Part shown: piece by piece, positions 56,024 to 64,000 of the stretch
Position numbering within the stretch: the first letter of the stretch is position 1
Layout: each line of letters starts with the position of its first letter
Source: Elioraea tepida
GTDB lineage: Bacteria; Pseudomonadota; Alphaproteobacteria; Acetobacterales; Acetobacteraceae
Length of the DNA stretch: 64,000 nucleotides
Reading direction: 5' to 3'
NCBI RefSeq assembly: GCF_019203965.1
Contig: NZ_CP076448.1
Span: 248,001-312,000 of the forward strand
Position numbers and translations under genes: made by a program
Notes under the pieces: generated by a model
Told to the model about the DNA's origin: nothing
Database searches by the model: none
Seen by the model: the letters and a program-made list of their open reading frames with translations, nothing else

Positions 56024-57022
56024 ATGAAGACGCCACGTCGCCCGGGCCCGTGCGCCTTCCCAGGACGAAGCGGAGCGTGGCTCCTCGCGCTCGGGCTGGT
56101 CGCCGCCTGCGCGAGCGAGCCTCCACCCAACCTGCCGACACGGGCGCCGGAGCCGGTCACCATCGTGGTCCGGAGGGGGGACACGCTGCTCGGCATCGCG
56201 CGTGCCCAAGGTGTCACGCTCCAGGCCCTCGCGTCCGCCAACGGCCTCGCCCCACCCTACCGGATCCACCCCGGCCAAGTGCTGCAGGTGCCGCGTTCCC
56301 TGCCGCCCCCGGTGCCGGTCGCGCCGTCCCTTTCCCCGGTGGCACGCGCCCAGCCGGCCGGCAGCTTGCCGCCGCCGGTGCTGCCGCACGGTATCGACGA
56401 GAGGGCGCCTGACGTCCCGTCCGCCCGCGCAGTGATCGCCGAGCCCCTGCCGCCGCCGGATGCGGCGCCGCCCGAAGGCGCTGGCGGCGCGACGCCTGGG
56501 CAGCAGGCCTCGCTCCCCTTGCCGCCCCCGCCACCGCCATCGTCTCCAGTTTCTTCCCCCGACCATGCGTCGGGGGGACCCTCCCTCCGTTCCGCCGCCG
56601 CCCCGACCCCTCGGCGCCTTCCGCCCGGGCGCTTCGTCTGGCCGGTGCGCGGTCAGGTGATCTCTACCTTCGGCACGAAGGGGGGTGGCCTCGTCAATGA
56701 CGGGATCAACATCGCCGCGCCGCGTGGCGCGCCGGTGCGCGCCGCTGCCGACGGGACGGTGATCTATGCCGGCAACGAGGTGCGCGGCTTCGGCAATCTC
56801 GTGTTGATCCGCCACGAGGGAGGCTGGGTCACGGCTTATGGCCATGCCGAGCGCGTGCTGGTTCGCCAGGGCCAGGCGGTGCGGGCGGGCGAGCAGATCG
56901 CCGTGGTCGGCTCCTCCGGGGCGGTCTCGACGCCGCAGCTCCACTTCCAGGTTCGGCGCGACGGCAGGCCCGTCGACCCGGTGGCGCATCTCGACCGGGC
57001 GATCGCGAACCGCTCGCCCTGA
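56024..57022 (+). CDS. NlpD-like lipoprotein with LysM and degenerate M23 domains
   Basis: A 332-residue envelope protein. The lipobox LVAAC lies near residue 29. One LysM domain (VRRGDTLLGIARAQGVTLQ to HPGQVLQVP, about 49-92) binds peptidoglycan, a Pro-rich linker follows, and a LytM/M23 domain fills the last 125 residues. The zinc site is broken: the HxGxD motif reads NDGIN and HLHF reads QLHF. Like E. coli NlpD, it probably activates amidases instead of cutting peptidoglycan. It is convergent with the DUF815 gene 15 bases away. Confidence 0.9.
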   Translation: MKTPRRPGPCAFPGRSGAWLLALGLVAACASEPPPNLPTRAPEPVTIVVRRGDTLLGIARAQGVTLQALASANGLAPPYRIHPGQVLQVPRSLPPPVPVAPSLSPVARAQPAGSLPPPVLPHGIDERAPDVPSARAVIAEPLPPPDAAPPEGAGGATPGQQASLPLPPPPPPSSPVSSPDHASGGPSLRSAAAPTPRRLPPGRFVWPVRGQVISTFGTKGGGLVNDGINIAAPRGAPVRAAADGTVIYAGNEVRGFGNLVLIRHEGGWVTAYGHAERVLVRQGQAVRAGEQIAVVGSSGAVSTPQLHFQVRRDGRPVDPVAHLDRAIANRSP

Positions 57023-57037
57023 GCAGGCGCGACAGGA

Positions 57038-57925
57038 TCACGCGGGGAGGGTCACGCCGAGCCGCCCGGCAAGGTCCTGCACGAACTGCCACGCCACGCG
57101 GCCCGAGCGCGACCCGCGCGTGACCGACCATTCCGCTGCCTGGCGGCGCAGCTCCTCGGGCGGGACGGCAAGCCCGTAGGCCGCGGCATAGGCCTCCACC
57201 ATGGCGAAATAGGTCGACTGGTCGCAGTGGTGGAAGCCGAGCCAGAGCCCGAAACGATCCGACAGCGACACCTTCTCCTCGACCGCCTCTCCCGGGTTGA
57301 TCGCCGAGGCGCGCTCGTTGTCGATCATGTCGCGCGGCAGGAGGTGGCGGCGGTTCGAGGTGGCGTAGAACAGCACGGTCGGCGGCCTTCCCTCCACACC
57401 GCCCTCGAGCACGGCCTTGAGGCTCTTGTAGTCGGTCTCGCCCGGATCGAAGGAGAGGTCGTCGCAGAACAGCAGCGCCCGGCGCGGCAGGCCGCGCAGG
57501 AGCCTCAGCAGGGCGGGAAGGGTGCGGATGTCCTCGCGATGAATCTCGATCAGCGCAAGCCCGCCCAACTCGCGGGTCTCGGCGTTCACCGCGACATGCA
57601 CCGCCTTCACGAGCGAGGACTTGCCCATGCCACGCGCGCCCCACAGCAGCGCGTTGTTGGCGGGAAGCCCGCGCGCGAAACGCCGCGTGTTCTCGAGCAG
57701 TGTGTCGCGCTGGCGCTCGATCCCCTGCAGGAGCGAAAGCGGCACGGCGTTGACCGCCGGCACGGGCGTGAGCGTGCCGCGGTCGGCGTGGTGCGGGTCG
57801 GCCTGCCAGACGAAGGCGTCCGAGCCGCTGAGGTCGGGCGGGGGAGGGGGCGGCGGCGCGAGGCGGTCGAGCGCATCGGCGATCCGCGCGAGCAGGCGGG
57901 GGAGGTCGTGTGGTGAGTCGTTCAT
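57038..57925 (-). CDS. DUF815 family AAA ATPase
   Basis: A 295-residue P-loop ATPase. Walker A GARGMGKSS near residue 95, Walker B LLFCDDLSF near 152, sensor FYATSNRRHLLP, and the ERASAINPGEAVEEKVSLSDRFGLWLGF stretch (split across about 210-240) define DUF815. The family is common in Proteobacteria and its role is unknown. It is divergent from yajC; the 242 bases between them (57926-58167) show no convincing gene or RNA. Confidence 0.88.
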   Translation of the reverse strand: MNDSPHDLPRLLARIADALDRLAPPPPPPPDLSGSDAFVWQADPHHADRGTLTPVPAVNAVPLSLLQGIERQRDTLLENTRRFARGLPANNALLWGARGMGKSSLVKAVHVAVNAETRELGGLALIEIHREDIRTLPALLRLLRGLPRRALLFCDDLSFDPGETDYKSLKAVLEGGVEGRPPTVLFYATSNRRHLLPRDMIDNERASAINPGEAVEEKVSLSDRFGLWLGFHHCDQSTYFAMVEAYAAAYGLAVPPEELRRQAAEWSVTRGSRSGRVAWQFVQDLAGRLGVTLPA

Positions 57926-58167
57926 GGCGGCGTGCGTGTAGCCCGCCGGATCGAGGCCGTCACCCCGCCATCGCGAACCGGCGCAGCCGCGACGGACGAC
58001 CCGGAAGCAACAGGGCGATCGGCGCCGGGATCGCCGCCCGCCGCCGTCGCGCCATACCGCCCCTTTCCTCGCGCGCCAGGGCCGCGTAGGAAGCCCCGTA
58101 CCGGGGGCGGGCGGTTTCGCGGCCCGCCACTCCGCCGAGACGACAGACGACGAACCGGAGCGCGACG

Positions 58168-58635
58168 ATGCTGATTTCCCCCGCCTATGCCCAGGCCGGA
58201 GGCGACCCGACAGGCGGGCTGATGAGCCTTCTGCCGCTCGTCCTGATCTTCGTGGTGTTCTACTTCATCCTGATCAGGCCGCAGCAGAAGAAGGCGAAGG
58301 AGCACAGGGCGATGCTCGCCGACCTCAAGCGCGGCGACCGGATCGTCACTGGCGGAGGCATCGTCGCGACCGTGATCCGGGTCACTCCCGATAGCGACGA
58401 GGTGATCGCCGAGATCGCGCGCGACGTGCGGGTGAAGCTGGTCAAGGGAACGATCCAGACCGTGCTGCGCGAGCCGGGCGAGGAGGTGCCGAAGCCCCAG
58501 GCGCAGGACAACGAGCCGCGGCAGAAGGGGGAGGCCCGGGGCAGGGGGGCGAAGCCGGAGGCCGCAGAGCCTGCGGAGTCCAAACCCACCACCGATGGCT
58601 CGCAAGGGGAGGCAGCGCCCCCGAAGCAGGGCTGA
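58168..58635 (+). CDS. yajC: preprotein translocase subunit YajC
   Basis: Small inner-membrane partner of SecDF, 155 residues. One helix (LLPLVLIFVVFYFILI, about 21-36) is followed by RPQQKKAKEHRAMLADLKRGDRIVTGGGIVATV, the family core (residues 37-70). A long Glu/Pro/Lys-rich tail from about residue 108 is unusual. In most proteobacteria secD and secF follow; here a hairpin and convergent sodB follow instead. Confidence 0.94.
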   Translation: MLISPAYAQAGGDPTGGLMSLLPLVLIFVVFYFILIRPQQKKAKEHRAMLADLKRGDRIVTGGGIVATVIRVTPDSDEVIAEIARDVRVKLVKGTIQTVLREPGEEVPKPQAQDNEPRQKGEARGRGAKPEAAEPAESKPTTDGSQGEAAPPKQG

Positions 58636-58680
58636 GCCCGCGATCGCGGAGCAGGACACGCGAGCGCCGGCGATGCGAAA

Positions 58681-58706
58681 GGGGCGGGATCGCGCGACCC
58701 CGCCCC
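58681..58706. terminator. hairpin between convergent yajC and sodB
   Basis: GGGGCGGG (58681-58688) pairs with CCCGCCCC (58699-58706) around a 10-base loop, 46 bases after yajC. No U-tract is present in either direction, but the convergent position suits a bidirectional terminator. Confidence 0.45.
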
Positions 58707-58767
58707 GTTCCCGCTCGGCCCGGATCACCACACCCGCCCGGCGCCGCGCGCCCGGCGGCGACGCCGC

Positions 58768-59379
58768 TCAGGCCTTCGCGAGCAGGCTGTCGACATACTC
58801 CCAGTTCACGAGCCGCTCGAGGAAGTTCGTGAGGTAATCGGGGCGGCGGTTGCGGAAGTCGAGATAGTAGCTGTGCTCCCAGACATCGACGCCGAGGATC
58901 GGCGTGCCCGTGCCTTCCGCCAGCGGGTTGGAGCCGTTCGCCGTCTTGGTCGTGGCAAGCTTCCCGTCGCGGCCGACGACGAGCCACGCCCAGCCCGAGC
59001 CGAACTGGGTGACCCCGGCCTGCTTGAACGCCTCCTTGAAGGCGTCGACCGAGCCGAAATCGGAGACGATCTTCGCCTCGAGCCGGGGCGGCATCGCGCC
59101 GCCGCCATTCGGCTTCATGCAGGGCCAGAAGAGGTTGTGGTTCCAGTGCTGGCCGGCGTTGTTGAACACGCCCGCCATCTCCGGCTTGCCGTATGACATC
59201 CGCACGATCTCGTCGAGCGTCTTGCCCTGAAGAGAGGGGTCCTTCTCGACGAAGCCGTTGAGCGCCGTGACATAGGCCTGGTGGTGCTTGCCGTGGTGCA
59301 GCTCGAGCGTCTCCTGGCACATGCCGAAGGCGGCGAGCGCATCGTGGGAGTAGGGGAGGGAGGGAAGAGTGAAGGCCAT
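58768..59379 (-). CDS. sodB: superoxide dismutase, Fe/Mn family
   Basis: Cytoplasmic superoxide dismutase of 203 residues. The metal ligands are His28 (LELHHGKHH), the histidine of GQHWNHNLFW, and the Asp and His of DVWEHSYYLDF. The glutamine in GQHWNH favours iron over manganese, though cambialistic enzymes share it. GGAGAG precedes the ATG. The 118-base gap to the next gene (59380-59497) shows nothing further. Confidence 0.94.
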   Translation of the reverse strand: MAFTLPSLPYSHDALAAFGMCQETLELHHGKHHQAYVTALNGFVEKDPSLQGKTLDEIVRMSYGKPEMAGVFNNAGQHWNHNLFWPCMKPNGGGAMPPRLEAKIVSDFGSVDAFKEAFKQAGVTQFGSGWAWLVVGRDGKLATTKTANGSNPLAEGTGTPILGVDVWEHSYYLDFRNRRPDYLTNFLERLVNWEYVDSLLAKA

Positions 59380-59497
59380 GAGGGCTCTCTCCGGTGTTTG
59401 TTGTCACGTCGGCGAGTGGCCCTGACCTAGGCGGGGGCGGACGCGACGTCAACCACGCCCTTGGCGCCTGCGCTCCGCTCTGCCCATCTGGTGTCGG

Positions 59498-60331
59498 GTG
59501 AGCGACCTCTCCCCTCTCATCGCCTCCCTGCGCGAGGCGGATCCGGATCGTTTCCTCTGCGTGCTCGCTTCGCCCGCGCCGGCGCGCGAGACGCTCGCCG
59601 TCCTCTACGCCTTCAACGCCGAGCTCGCGCGCATTGCCTTCTCGGTCACCCAGCCTGGGCTTGGCATGCTGCGGCTGCAGTGGTGGCGCGAGGTGGTCGA
59701 GGAGGGCGCACGCGGGCGAACGCGTCGGCATCCGGTTGCCGAGCCGCTCGCGCGTCTTGTCGCCGCGCGCGGGCTTGATCCGTCGCTGTTCGACGCGGTG
59801 ATCACCGCGCGCGAGCTCGAACTCGACGAAGCCGGCGTGCCCGACCCGCTCGCGCTCGAGGCCTATGCCGCCGCCTCGGCGGGGGGGCTGATGCGAATCG
59901 CGCTCGATGCGCTCTGCGTCACCGACGCGGCGAGCCGAACGGCGGCGAAGCACGCGGGAACGGCGGCGGCGCTTGTGGGCAGCCTGCGCAATGCCCGCGC
60001 TCTCGCCCTGCGCGGGCGGACGATGCTGCCGCGCGCGCTTCTGCAAGATGCAGGCGCAAGGGTGGCTGATTTCGCGCGCTCGCCTCTGCCCGAACCGGCG
60101 CGACGTGTCGCGAGCGCGATCGCGGAGATGGCGGCGGACCACGTGAGGCTGATGCGGCAGGCGCGGCCGGCTCGGGCGGCCCTGCCCGTGCTTCTGCCGG
60201 CCGTGCTTGCCGCGCGGGTTCTGGGGCGCCTCGCACGGTTCGACAACGATCTGGCCGACCCGCGGGTCGAGGGGCCGCGTCTCGGGGCGCAGTGGGCGGT
60301 GTTCCGCGCCGCGTTCACCGGGAGGATCTGA
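59498..60331 (+). CDS. squalene/phytoene synthase-like protein without catalytic aspartates
   Basis: A 277-residue protein of the squalene/phytoene synthase superfamily (LAVLYAFNAELARIAFSV, RLQWWREVVEE, LVGSLRNARALALRGRTMLP). The first DxxxD motif, which should follow Y-A-F-R, reads ELARI, and the second is likewise not evident. It resembles the NDUFAF6/alphaproteobacterial complex I-assembly type, not a prenyl transferase. The start is GTG. It is convergent with trmFO. Confidence 0.8.
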   Translation: MSDLSPLIASLREADPDRFLCVLASPAPARETLAVLYAFNAELARIAFSVTQPGLGMLRLQWWREVVEEGARGRTRRHPVAEPLARLVAARGLDPSLFDAVITARELELDEAGVPDPLALEAYAAASAGGLMRIALDALCVTDAASRTAAKHAGTAAALVGSLRNARALALRGRTMLPRALLQDAGARVADFARSPLPEPARRVASAIAEMAADHVRLMRQARPARAALPVLLPAVLAARVLGRLARFDNDLADPRVEGPRLGAQWAVFRAAFTGRI

Positions 60332-60378
60332 TCGGGTCGGTCGAAGCCCGGCGTCTCTCCGCCGCGTCCGTTCGCGGG

Positions 60379-61731
60379 TCAGGCCGCCTCGCGCGGCGCG
60401 GGCAGCACGTGCGGCCGCCCCGCCCAGGCATCGGCGGCGGCGAGCGCACGCTCGCAATAGGCGCGCTTCCGCTCCCGTCCTTTCGGTCCGTCCGGCAATG
60501 GCGGAAAGAGGCCGAAGTTGATGTTCATGGGCTGGAACGTTTCGGCGTCCGCGCCCCCGGTGATGTGGGCAAGCAGCGCGCCCATCGCCGTCTCGGGCGG
60601 CGGGGGGATGGGCGCCTCGCCCTTCGCCTCGGCGGCGGCGAAGCGGCCGGCGAGCAGGCCGATCGCCGCACTCTCGACATAGCCCTCCACGCCGGTGATC
60701 TGCCCGGCGAAACGAAGCCACGGCGCGGCCTTAAGCCTCAGCAGCCGGTCGAGCACGCGGGGGGAGTTGAGGAAGGTGTTGCGGTGCATGCCGCCCAGCC
60801 GCGCGAACTCCGCGCGTTGCAGGCCGGGAATGGTTCGGAAGACGCGCACCTGCTCGGCATGTTTCAGCTTGGTCTGGAAGCCGACCATGTTCCACAGCGT
60901 GCCGAGCGCATTGTCCTGCCTGAGCTGCACCACGGCCCACGGCCGGCGGCCGGTGCGCGGGTTGCGCAACCCGACCGGCTTCATCGGCCCCCAGCGCAGC
61001 GTCTCGAGCCCCCGTTCGGCCATCACCTCGATCGGCAGGCAGCCGTCGAAATAGGGGGTGGTGCGCTCCCACTCCTTGAAGCTCGTCTTCTCGGCGGCGA
61101 GCAGGGCGGCGACGAAGGCTTCGTACTCGTCGCGCTCCATCGGGCAGTTGATGTAGTCGGCCCCCCCACCCTTGTCGTAGCGGGACTGCATCCAGGCGAT
61201 GTCAAGGTCGATGCTGTCGCGGTGCACGATCGGGGCGATCGCGTCGAAGAAGGCGAGGCTCTCCTCGCCGGTGCGGGCGCGGATCGCCTCCGCCAGAGCG
61301 GGAGCGGTGAGCGGGCCGGTGGCGACGATGACGCTGCCCCAGCTTTCGGGCGGCAGGCCCGTGATCTCCTCCCGCACCACGGTCACGAGAGGGTGGGAGG
61401 CGAGAGCGTCGGTGACGGCCGAGGCGAACCCCTCGCGATCGACCGCGAGCGCCCCGCCGGCCGGAAGCCGGTTCGCGTCCGCCGCACGCAGGATCAGGCT
61501 CCCCAGCCGGCGCATCTCCTCGTGCAAGAGGCCGACGGCGTTGTGCAGAGGATCATCGGCGCGGAACGAGTTCGAGCAGACGAGCTCGGCGAAGCGGTCG
61601 GTCGTGTGCGCCTCCGTCATCCGGACGGGGCGCATCTCGTGCAGCACGACCGGCACGCTCGCGGTGACGAGCTGCCACGCGGCCTCCGAGCCGGCGAGGC
61701 CTCCGCCGACGATGTGCACGGGAGCTGTCAT
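60379..61731 (-). CDS. trmFO: methylenetetrahydrofolate-tRNA-(uracil-5-)-methyltransferase TrmFO
   Basis: Flavoenzyme of 450 residues that makes m5U54 in tRNA using methylenetetrahydrofolate. The FAD-binding start is [18 protein letters not shown], followed by [11 protein letters not shown] with the conserved cysteine and the C-terminal [11 protein letters not shown] signature. It lies 32 bases downstream of the uvrA stop on the same strand. Confidence 0.97.
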   Translation of the reverse strand: MTAPVHIVGGGLAGSEAAWQLVTASVPVVLHEMRPVRMTEAHTTDRFAELVCSNSFRADDPLHNAVGLLHEEMRRLGSLILRAADANRLPAGGALAVDREGFASAVTDALASHPLVTVVREEITGLPPESWGSVIVATGPLTAPALAEAIRARTGEESLAFFDAIAPIVHRDSIDLDIAWMQSRYDKGGGADYINCPMERDEYEAFVAALLAAEKTSFKEWERTTPYFDGCLPIEVMAERGLETLRWGPMKPVGLRNPRTGRRPWAVVQLRQDNALGTLWNMVGFQTKLKHAEQVRVFRTIPGLQRAEFARLGGMHRNTFLNSPRVLDRLLRLKAAPWLRFAGQITGVEGYVESAAIGLLAGRFAAAEAKGEAPIPPPPETAMGALLAHITGGADAETFQPMNINFGLFPPLPDGPKGRERKRAYCERALAAADAWAGRPHVLPAPREAA

Positions 61732-61763
61732 GCCTTTGACATAGGCCGCCGCAGCCGGCGGCG

Positions 61764-64000
61764 CTACCCCGCCGCGCGGCGTCGCTTCACCGGGGGGGCG
61801 TCACGCGCGAGAACCGGGGCGAGGAAGCGCCCGGTGTGGCTCTCCGGAACGGACGCGACCTCCTCCGGCGTGCCTTCGGCGACGATCCGCCCGCCCCCTT
61901 CGCCGCCCTCGGGGCCGAGATCGATGATCCAGTCGGCGGTCTTGATCACCTCGAGATTGTGCTCGATCACGATTACGGTGTTGCCGGCATCGACCAGCGC
62001 GTGCAGCACCTCAAGGAGACGCCGCACGTCCTCGAAATGCAGCCCCGTGGTCGGCTCGTCGAGGATGTAGAGGGTGCGCCCAGTGGCGCGGCGCGAGAGC
62101 TCCTTCGCGAGCTTGACGCGCTGCGCCTCGCCACCCGAGAGCGTGGTCGCCGGCTGGCCGAGCGTGACGTAGGAGAGTCCGACCTCGGCAAGGGTGCGCA
62201 GCTTGTCGCGGATCGCCGGCACGGCGGAGAAGAAGGCGAGCGCGTCCTCGACCGTCATCTCGAGCACGTCGGCGATCGACTTGCCACGATACTGGATCTC
62301 GAGCGTCTCGCGGTTGTAGCGCCTGCCTTTGCAGGCATCGCAGGTGACGTAGACATCGGGCAGGAAGTGCATCTCGATCCGCGTCACCCCATCACCCTGG
62401 CACACCTCGCAGCGCCCGCCCTTGACGTTGAAGCTGAAGCGGCCCGGCCGGTAGCCGCGTTGGCGTGCTTCCGGCAGTTCCGCGAACCAGTCGCGGATCG
62501 GGGCGAAGGCCCCCGTGTAGGTGGCCGGGTTCGACCGCGGCGTGCGCCCGATCGGCGACTGGTCGATGTCGATCACCTTGTCGAGGTGCTCGAGCCCGTC
62601 GATCCGCTCGTGCGGGGCGGGCGCCTCGCGCGTTCCCATCAGCCGGCGCGACACGGCGCGGTAGAGCGTGTCGATCACGAGCGTCGACTTGCCGCCGCCC
62701 GAGACGCCGGTCACGCAGGTGAAGGTGCCGAGCGGGAAGCGTGCGGTGACGTTCTTGAGATTGTTGCCGCAGGCGCCGACGACGGTCAGCAGGCGCGAGC
62801 GGTCGATCGGCCGGCGGCGCTCGGGCAGCGGAATGCGACGCCGTCCCGTCATGTAGTCGGCGGTGAGACTGTTCCGGTTCTCAAACACCTCCGCCGGCGG
62901 CCCCATCGCCACAACCTCGCCGCCATGGGCGCCGGCGCCCGGGCCCATGTCGACGAGCCAGTCGGCGGCACGGATCGCGTCCTCGTCATGCTCGACGACG
63001 ATCACGGTGTTGCCGAGGTCGCGCAGCCGCTTGAGGGTGGCGAGCAGGCGTTCGTTGTCGCGCTGATGGAGGCCGATCGAGGGCTCGTCGAGAACGTAGA
63101 GAACGCCCGTCAGCCCCGAGCCGATCTGGCTTGCGAGCCGGATCCGCTGGCTCTCGCCGCCCGAGAGCGTGGCCGAGCCGCGCGCAAGCGTGAGGTAGTC
63201 GAGGCCGACATCGTTGAGGAAGCCGAGCCGTTCGTCGATCTCGCGCAGGATTCGGCGCGCGATCTCCATCCGCTTCGGGGGGAGGTGGTTCGGCAGGTCC
63301 TTGAACCAGCGGGCCGCCTCGCGGATCGAGAAGGTGCACACCTCGCCGATGTGCAGGCCGCGGATCTTCACCGCGAGCGCCTCCGGCTTGAGGCGATGGC
63401 CGCCGCAGGCGGAGCACGGCACCTCGTTCTGGTAGCGTGCGAGCTCCTCGCGCACCCAGGCGCTGTCAGTCTCGCGGAAGCGCCGCGCGAGGTTGGCGAG
63501 CACGCCCTCGAAAGGCTTGCGCGTCTCGTAGGCGCGAAGCCCGTCCTCGTAGCGCATCGTGACCGGCGTCTCGCCCGTGCCGTGCAGGATCGCGTCACGG
63601 GCCGCCTTGGGCAGGTCCTTCCACGGCGTCTTCATCGACACCTTGAGGTGCCGGCAGAGGCTTTCGAGCGTCTGACGGTAATAGGGTGAGGAGGTGCCCT
63701 CCCAGGGCGCGATCGCGCCTTCGGCGAGGGACAGGCGGTCGTCCGGAACCACGAGCTCTGGGTCGAAGAAGGTGGTCACGCCGAGGCCGTCGCAGGCCGG
63801 GCAGGCGCCGGCCGGAGCGTTGAAGGAAAACAGCCTCGGCTCGATCTCGGGGATGGTGAACCCCGAGACGGGGCAGGCGAAGCGGGCGCTGAAGATCGTC
63901 CGTTCGGGCGGCGAAGCGGGCTTGGCATCAGCGTTTTCGACGATCGCGATCCCGTCGGCAAGCGCAAGCGCGGTCTCGAAACTGTCGGCGAGCCTCGGCG
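61764..64000 (-). CDS. uvrA: excinuclease ABC subunit A (partial)
   Basis: DNA damage-recognition ATPase of nucleotide excision repair; only the C-terminal 745 or so residues are inside the window, and the 5' end lies beyond 64000. The frame continues without a stop through [18 protein letters not shown] upstream of the internal ATG at 63779, so that ATG is not the start. Zinc-binding CEVCQGDG...[10 protein letters not shown], the signature [19 protein letters not shown], Walker [12 protein letters not shown] and [15 protein letters not shown] are present. The unusual GVSGGGKST is the normal UvrA form. Confidence 0.96.
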   Translation of the reverse strand, partial: PRLADSFETALALADGIAIVENADAKPASPPERTIFSARFACPVSGFTIPEIEPRLFSFNAPAGACPACDGLGVTTFFDPELVVPDDRLSLAEGAIAPWEGTSSPYYRQTLESLCRHLKVSMKTPWKDLPKAARDAILHGTGETPVTMRYEDGLRAYETRKPFEGVLANLARRFRETDSAWVREELARYQNEVPCSACGGHRLKPEALAVKIRGLHIGEVCTFSIREAARWFKDLPNHLPPKRMEIARRILREIDERLGFLNDVGLDYLTLARGSATLSGGESQRIRLASQIGSGLTGVLYVLDEPSIGLHQRDNERLLATLKRLRDLGNTVIVVEHDEDAIRAADWLVDMGPGAGAHGGEVVAMGPPAEVFENRNSLTADYMTGRRRIPLPERRRPIDRSRLLTVVGACGNNLKNVTARFPLGTFTCVTGVSGGGKSTLVIDTLYRAVSRRLMGTREAPAPHERIDGLEHLDKVIDIDQSPIGRTPRSNPATYTGAFAPIRDWFAELPEARQRGYRPGRFSFNVKGGRCEVCQGDGVTRIEMHFLPDVYVTCDACKGRRYNRETLEIQYRGKSIADVLEMTVEDALAFFSAVPAIRDKLRTLAEVGLSYVTLGQPATTLSGGEAQRVKLAKELSRRATGRTLYILDEPTTGLHFEDVRRLLEVLHALVDAGNTVIVIEHNLEVIKTADWIIDLGPEGGEGGGRIVAEGTPEEVASVPESHTGRFLAPVLARDAPPVKRRRAAG

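Noticed and set aside
58442-60721. A 759-codon minus-strand frame across yajC, sodB and the squalene synthase-like gene
   Set aside because: It overlaps sodB on the same strand in another frame and lies antisense to two other genes; it reads as low-complexity Arg/Pro/Ala.

Overview
The window is a GC-rich (about 70 %) chromosomal segment of an alphaproteobacterium, most likely of the Acetobacteraceae (Rhodospirillales). The evidence is the gene order. A divergent ispDF/dusB pair is followed by ntrB-ntrC-ntrY-ntrX. A second run reads erpA/dgt-argS-SPOR-nagZ-site-2 protease-scpA-scpB-tatABC-serS-surE-pcm-nlpD-like. There are also a PopZ (DUF2497) gene and an mmcB gene. The family assignment is an inference; no rRNA is present. 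Coding is dense, many genes overlap by 4 bases (ATGA or GTGA), and no insertion sequence, phage or CRISPR array was seen.

Layout: 1-19200 holds two minus-strand tRNAs (Asn, Cys), a PCM-like/rhodanese/TolC/popZ/valS/ilvD run, xth, ihfA with its MerR partner, tRNA-Pro, a CBS protein, and a complete pstS-pstC-pstA-pstB-phoU-phoB phosphate operon behind a well-formed Pho box but without phoR.

19268-29283 is the most unusual part: twelve tightly coupled minus-strand genes. In order of transcription they encode a TauABC/SsuABC-type ABC importer, a four-subunit succinate dehydrogenase/fumarate reductase-like complex interrupted by a TauE/SafE (sulfite-exporter family) permease, a two-subunit class I fumarase/tartrate dehydratase, and two unrelated 2-hydroxyacid dehydrogenases resembling (S)- and (R)-sulfolactate dehydrogenases. 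Together they duplicate the succinate-fumarate-malate-oxaloacetate arm of the TCA cycle with a dedicated importer and exporter. A substituted C4 dicarboxylate, possibly a sulfonate such as sulfosuccinate, is my working hypothesis, not an established function. A GntR/UTRA regulator with a probably leaderless mRNA lies divergently at 30116.

30864-32464 carries mmcB, a strong intrinsic terminator, and a frameshifted PEP-CTERM (exosortase substrate) gene behind a candidate sigma-54 promoter. 32403-42722 holds ispDF, dusB and the two nitrogen two-component systems, then YbaK, GNAT and a small secreted protein. 42735-57022 is the housekeeping run (Fe-S carrier, dNTPase, arginyl-tRNA synthetase, cell wall and chromosome segregation genes, Tat translocase, seryl-tRNA synthetase, stationary-phase repair genes). 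57038-64000 holds a DUF815 ATPase, yajC (without secDF behind it), Fe/Mn superoxide dismutase, a degenerate squalene/phytoene synthase relative, trmFO and the 3' part of uvrA, which runs off the window.
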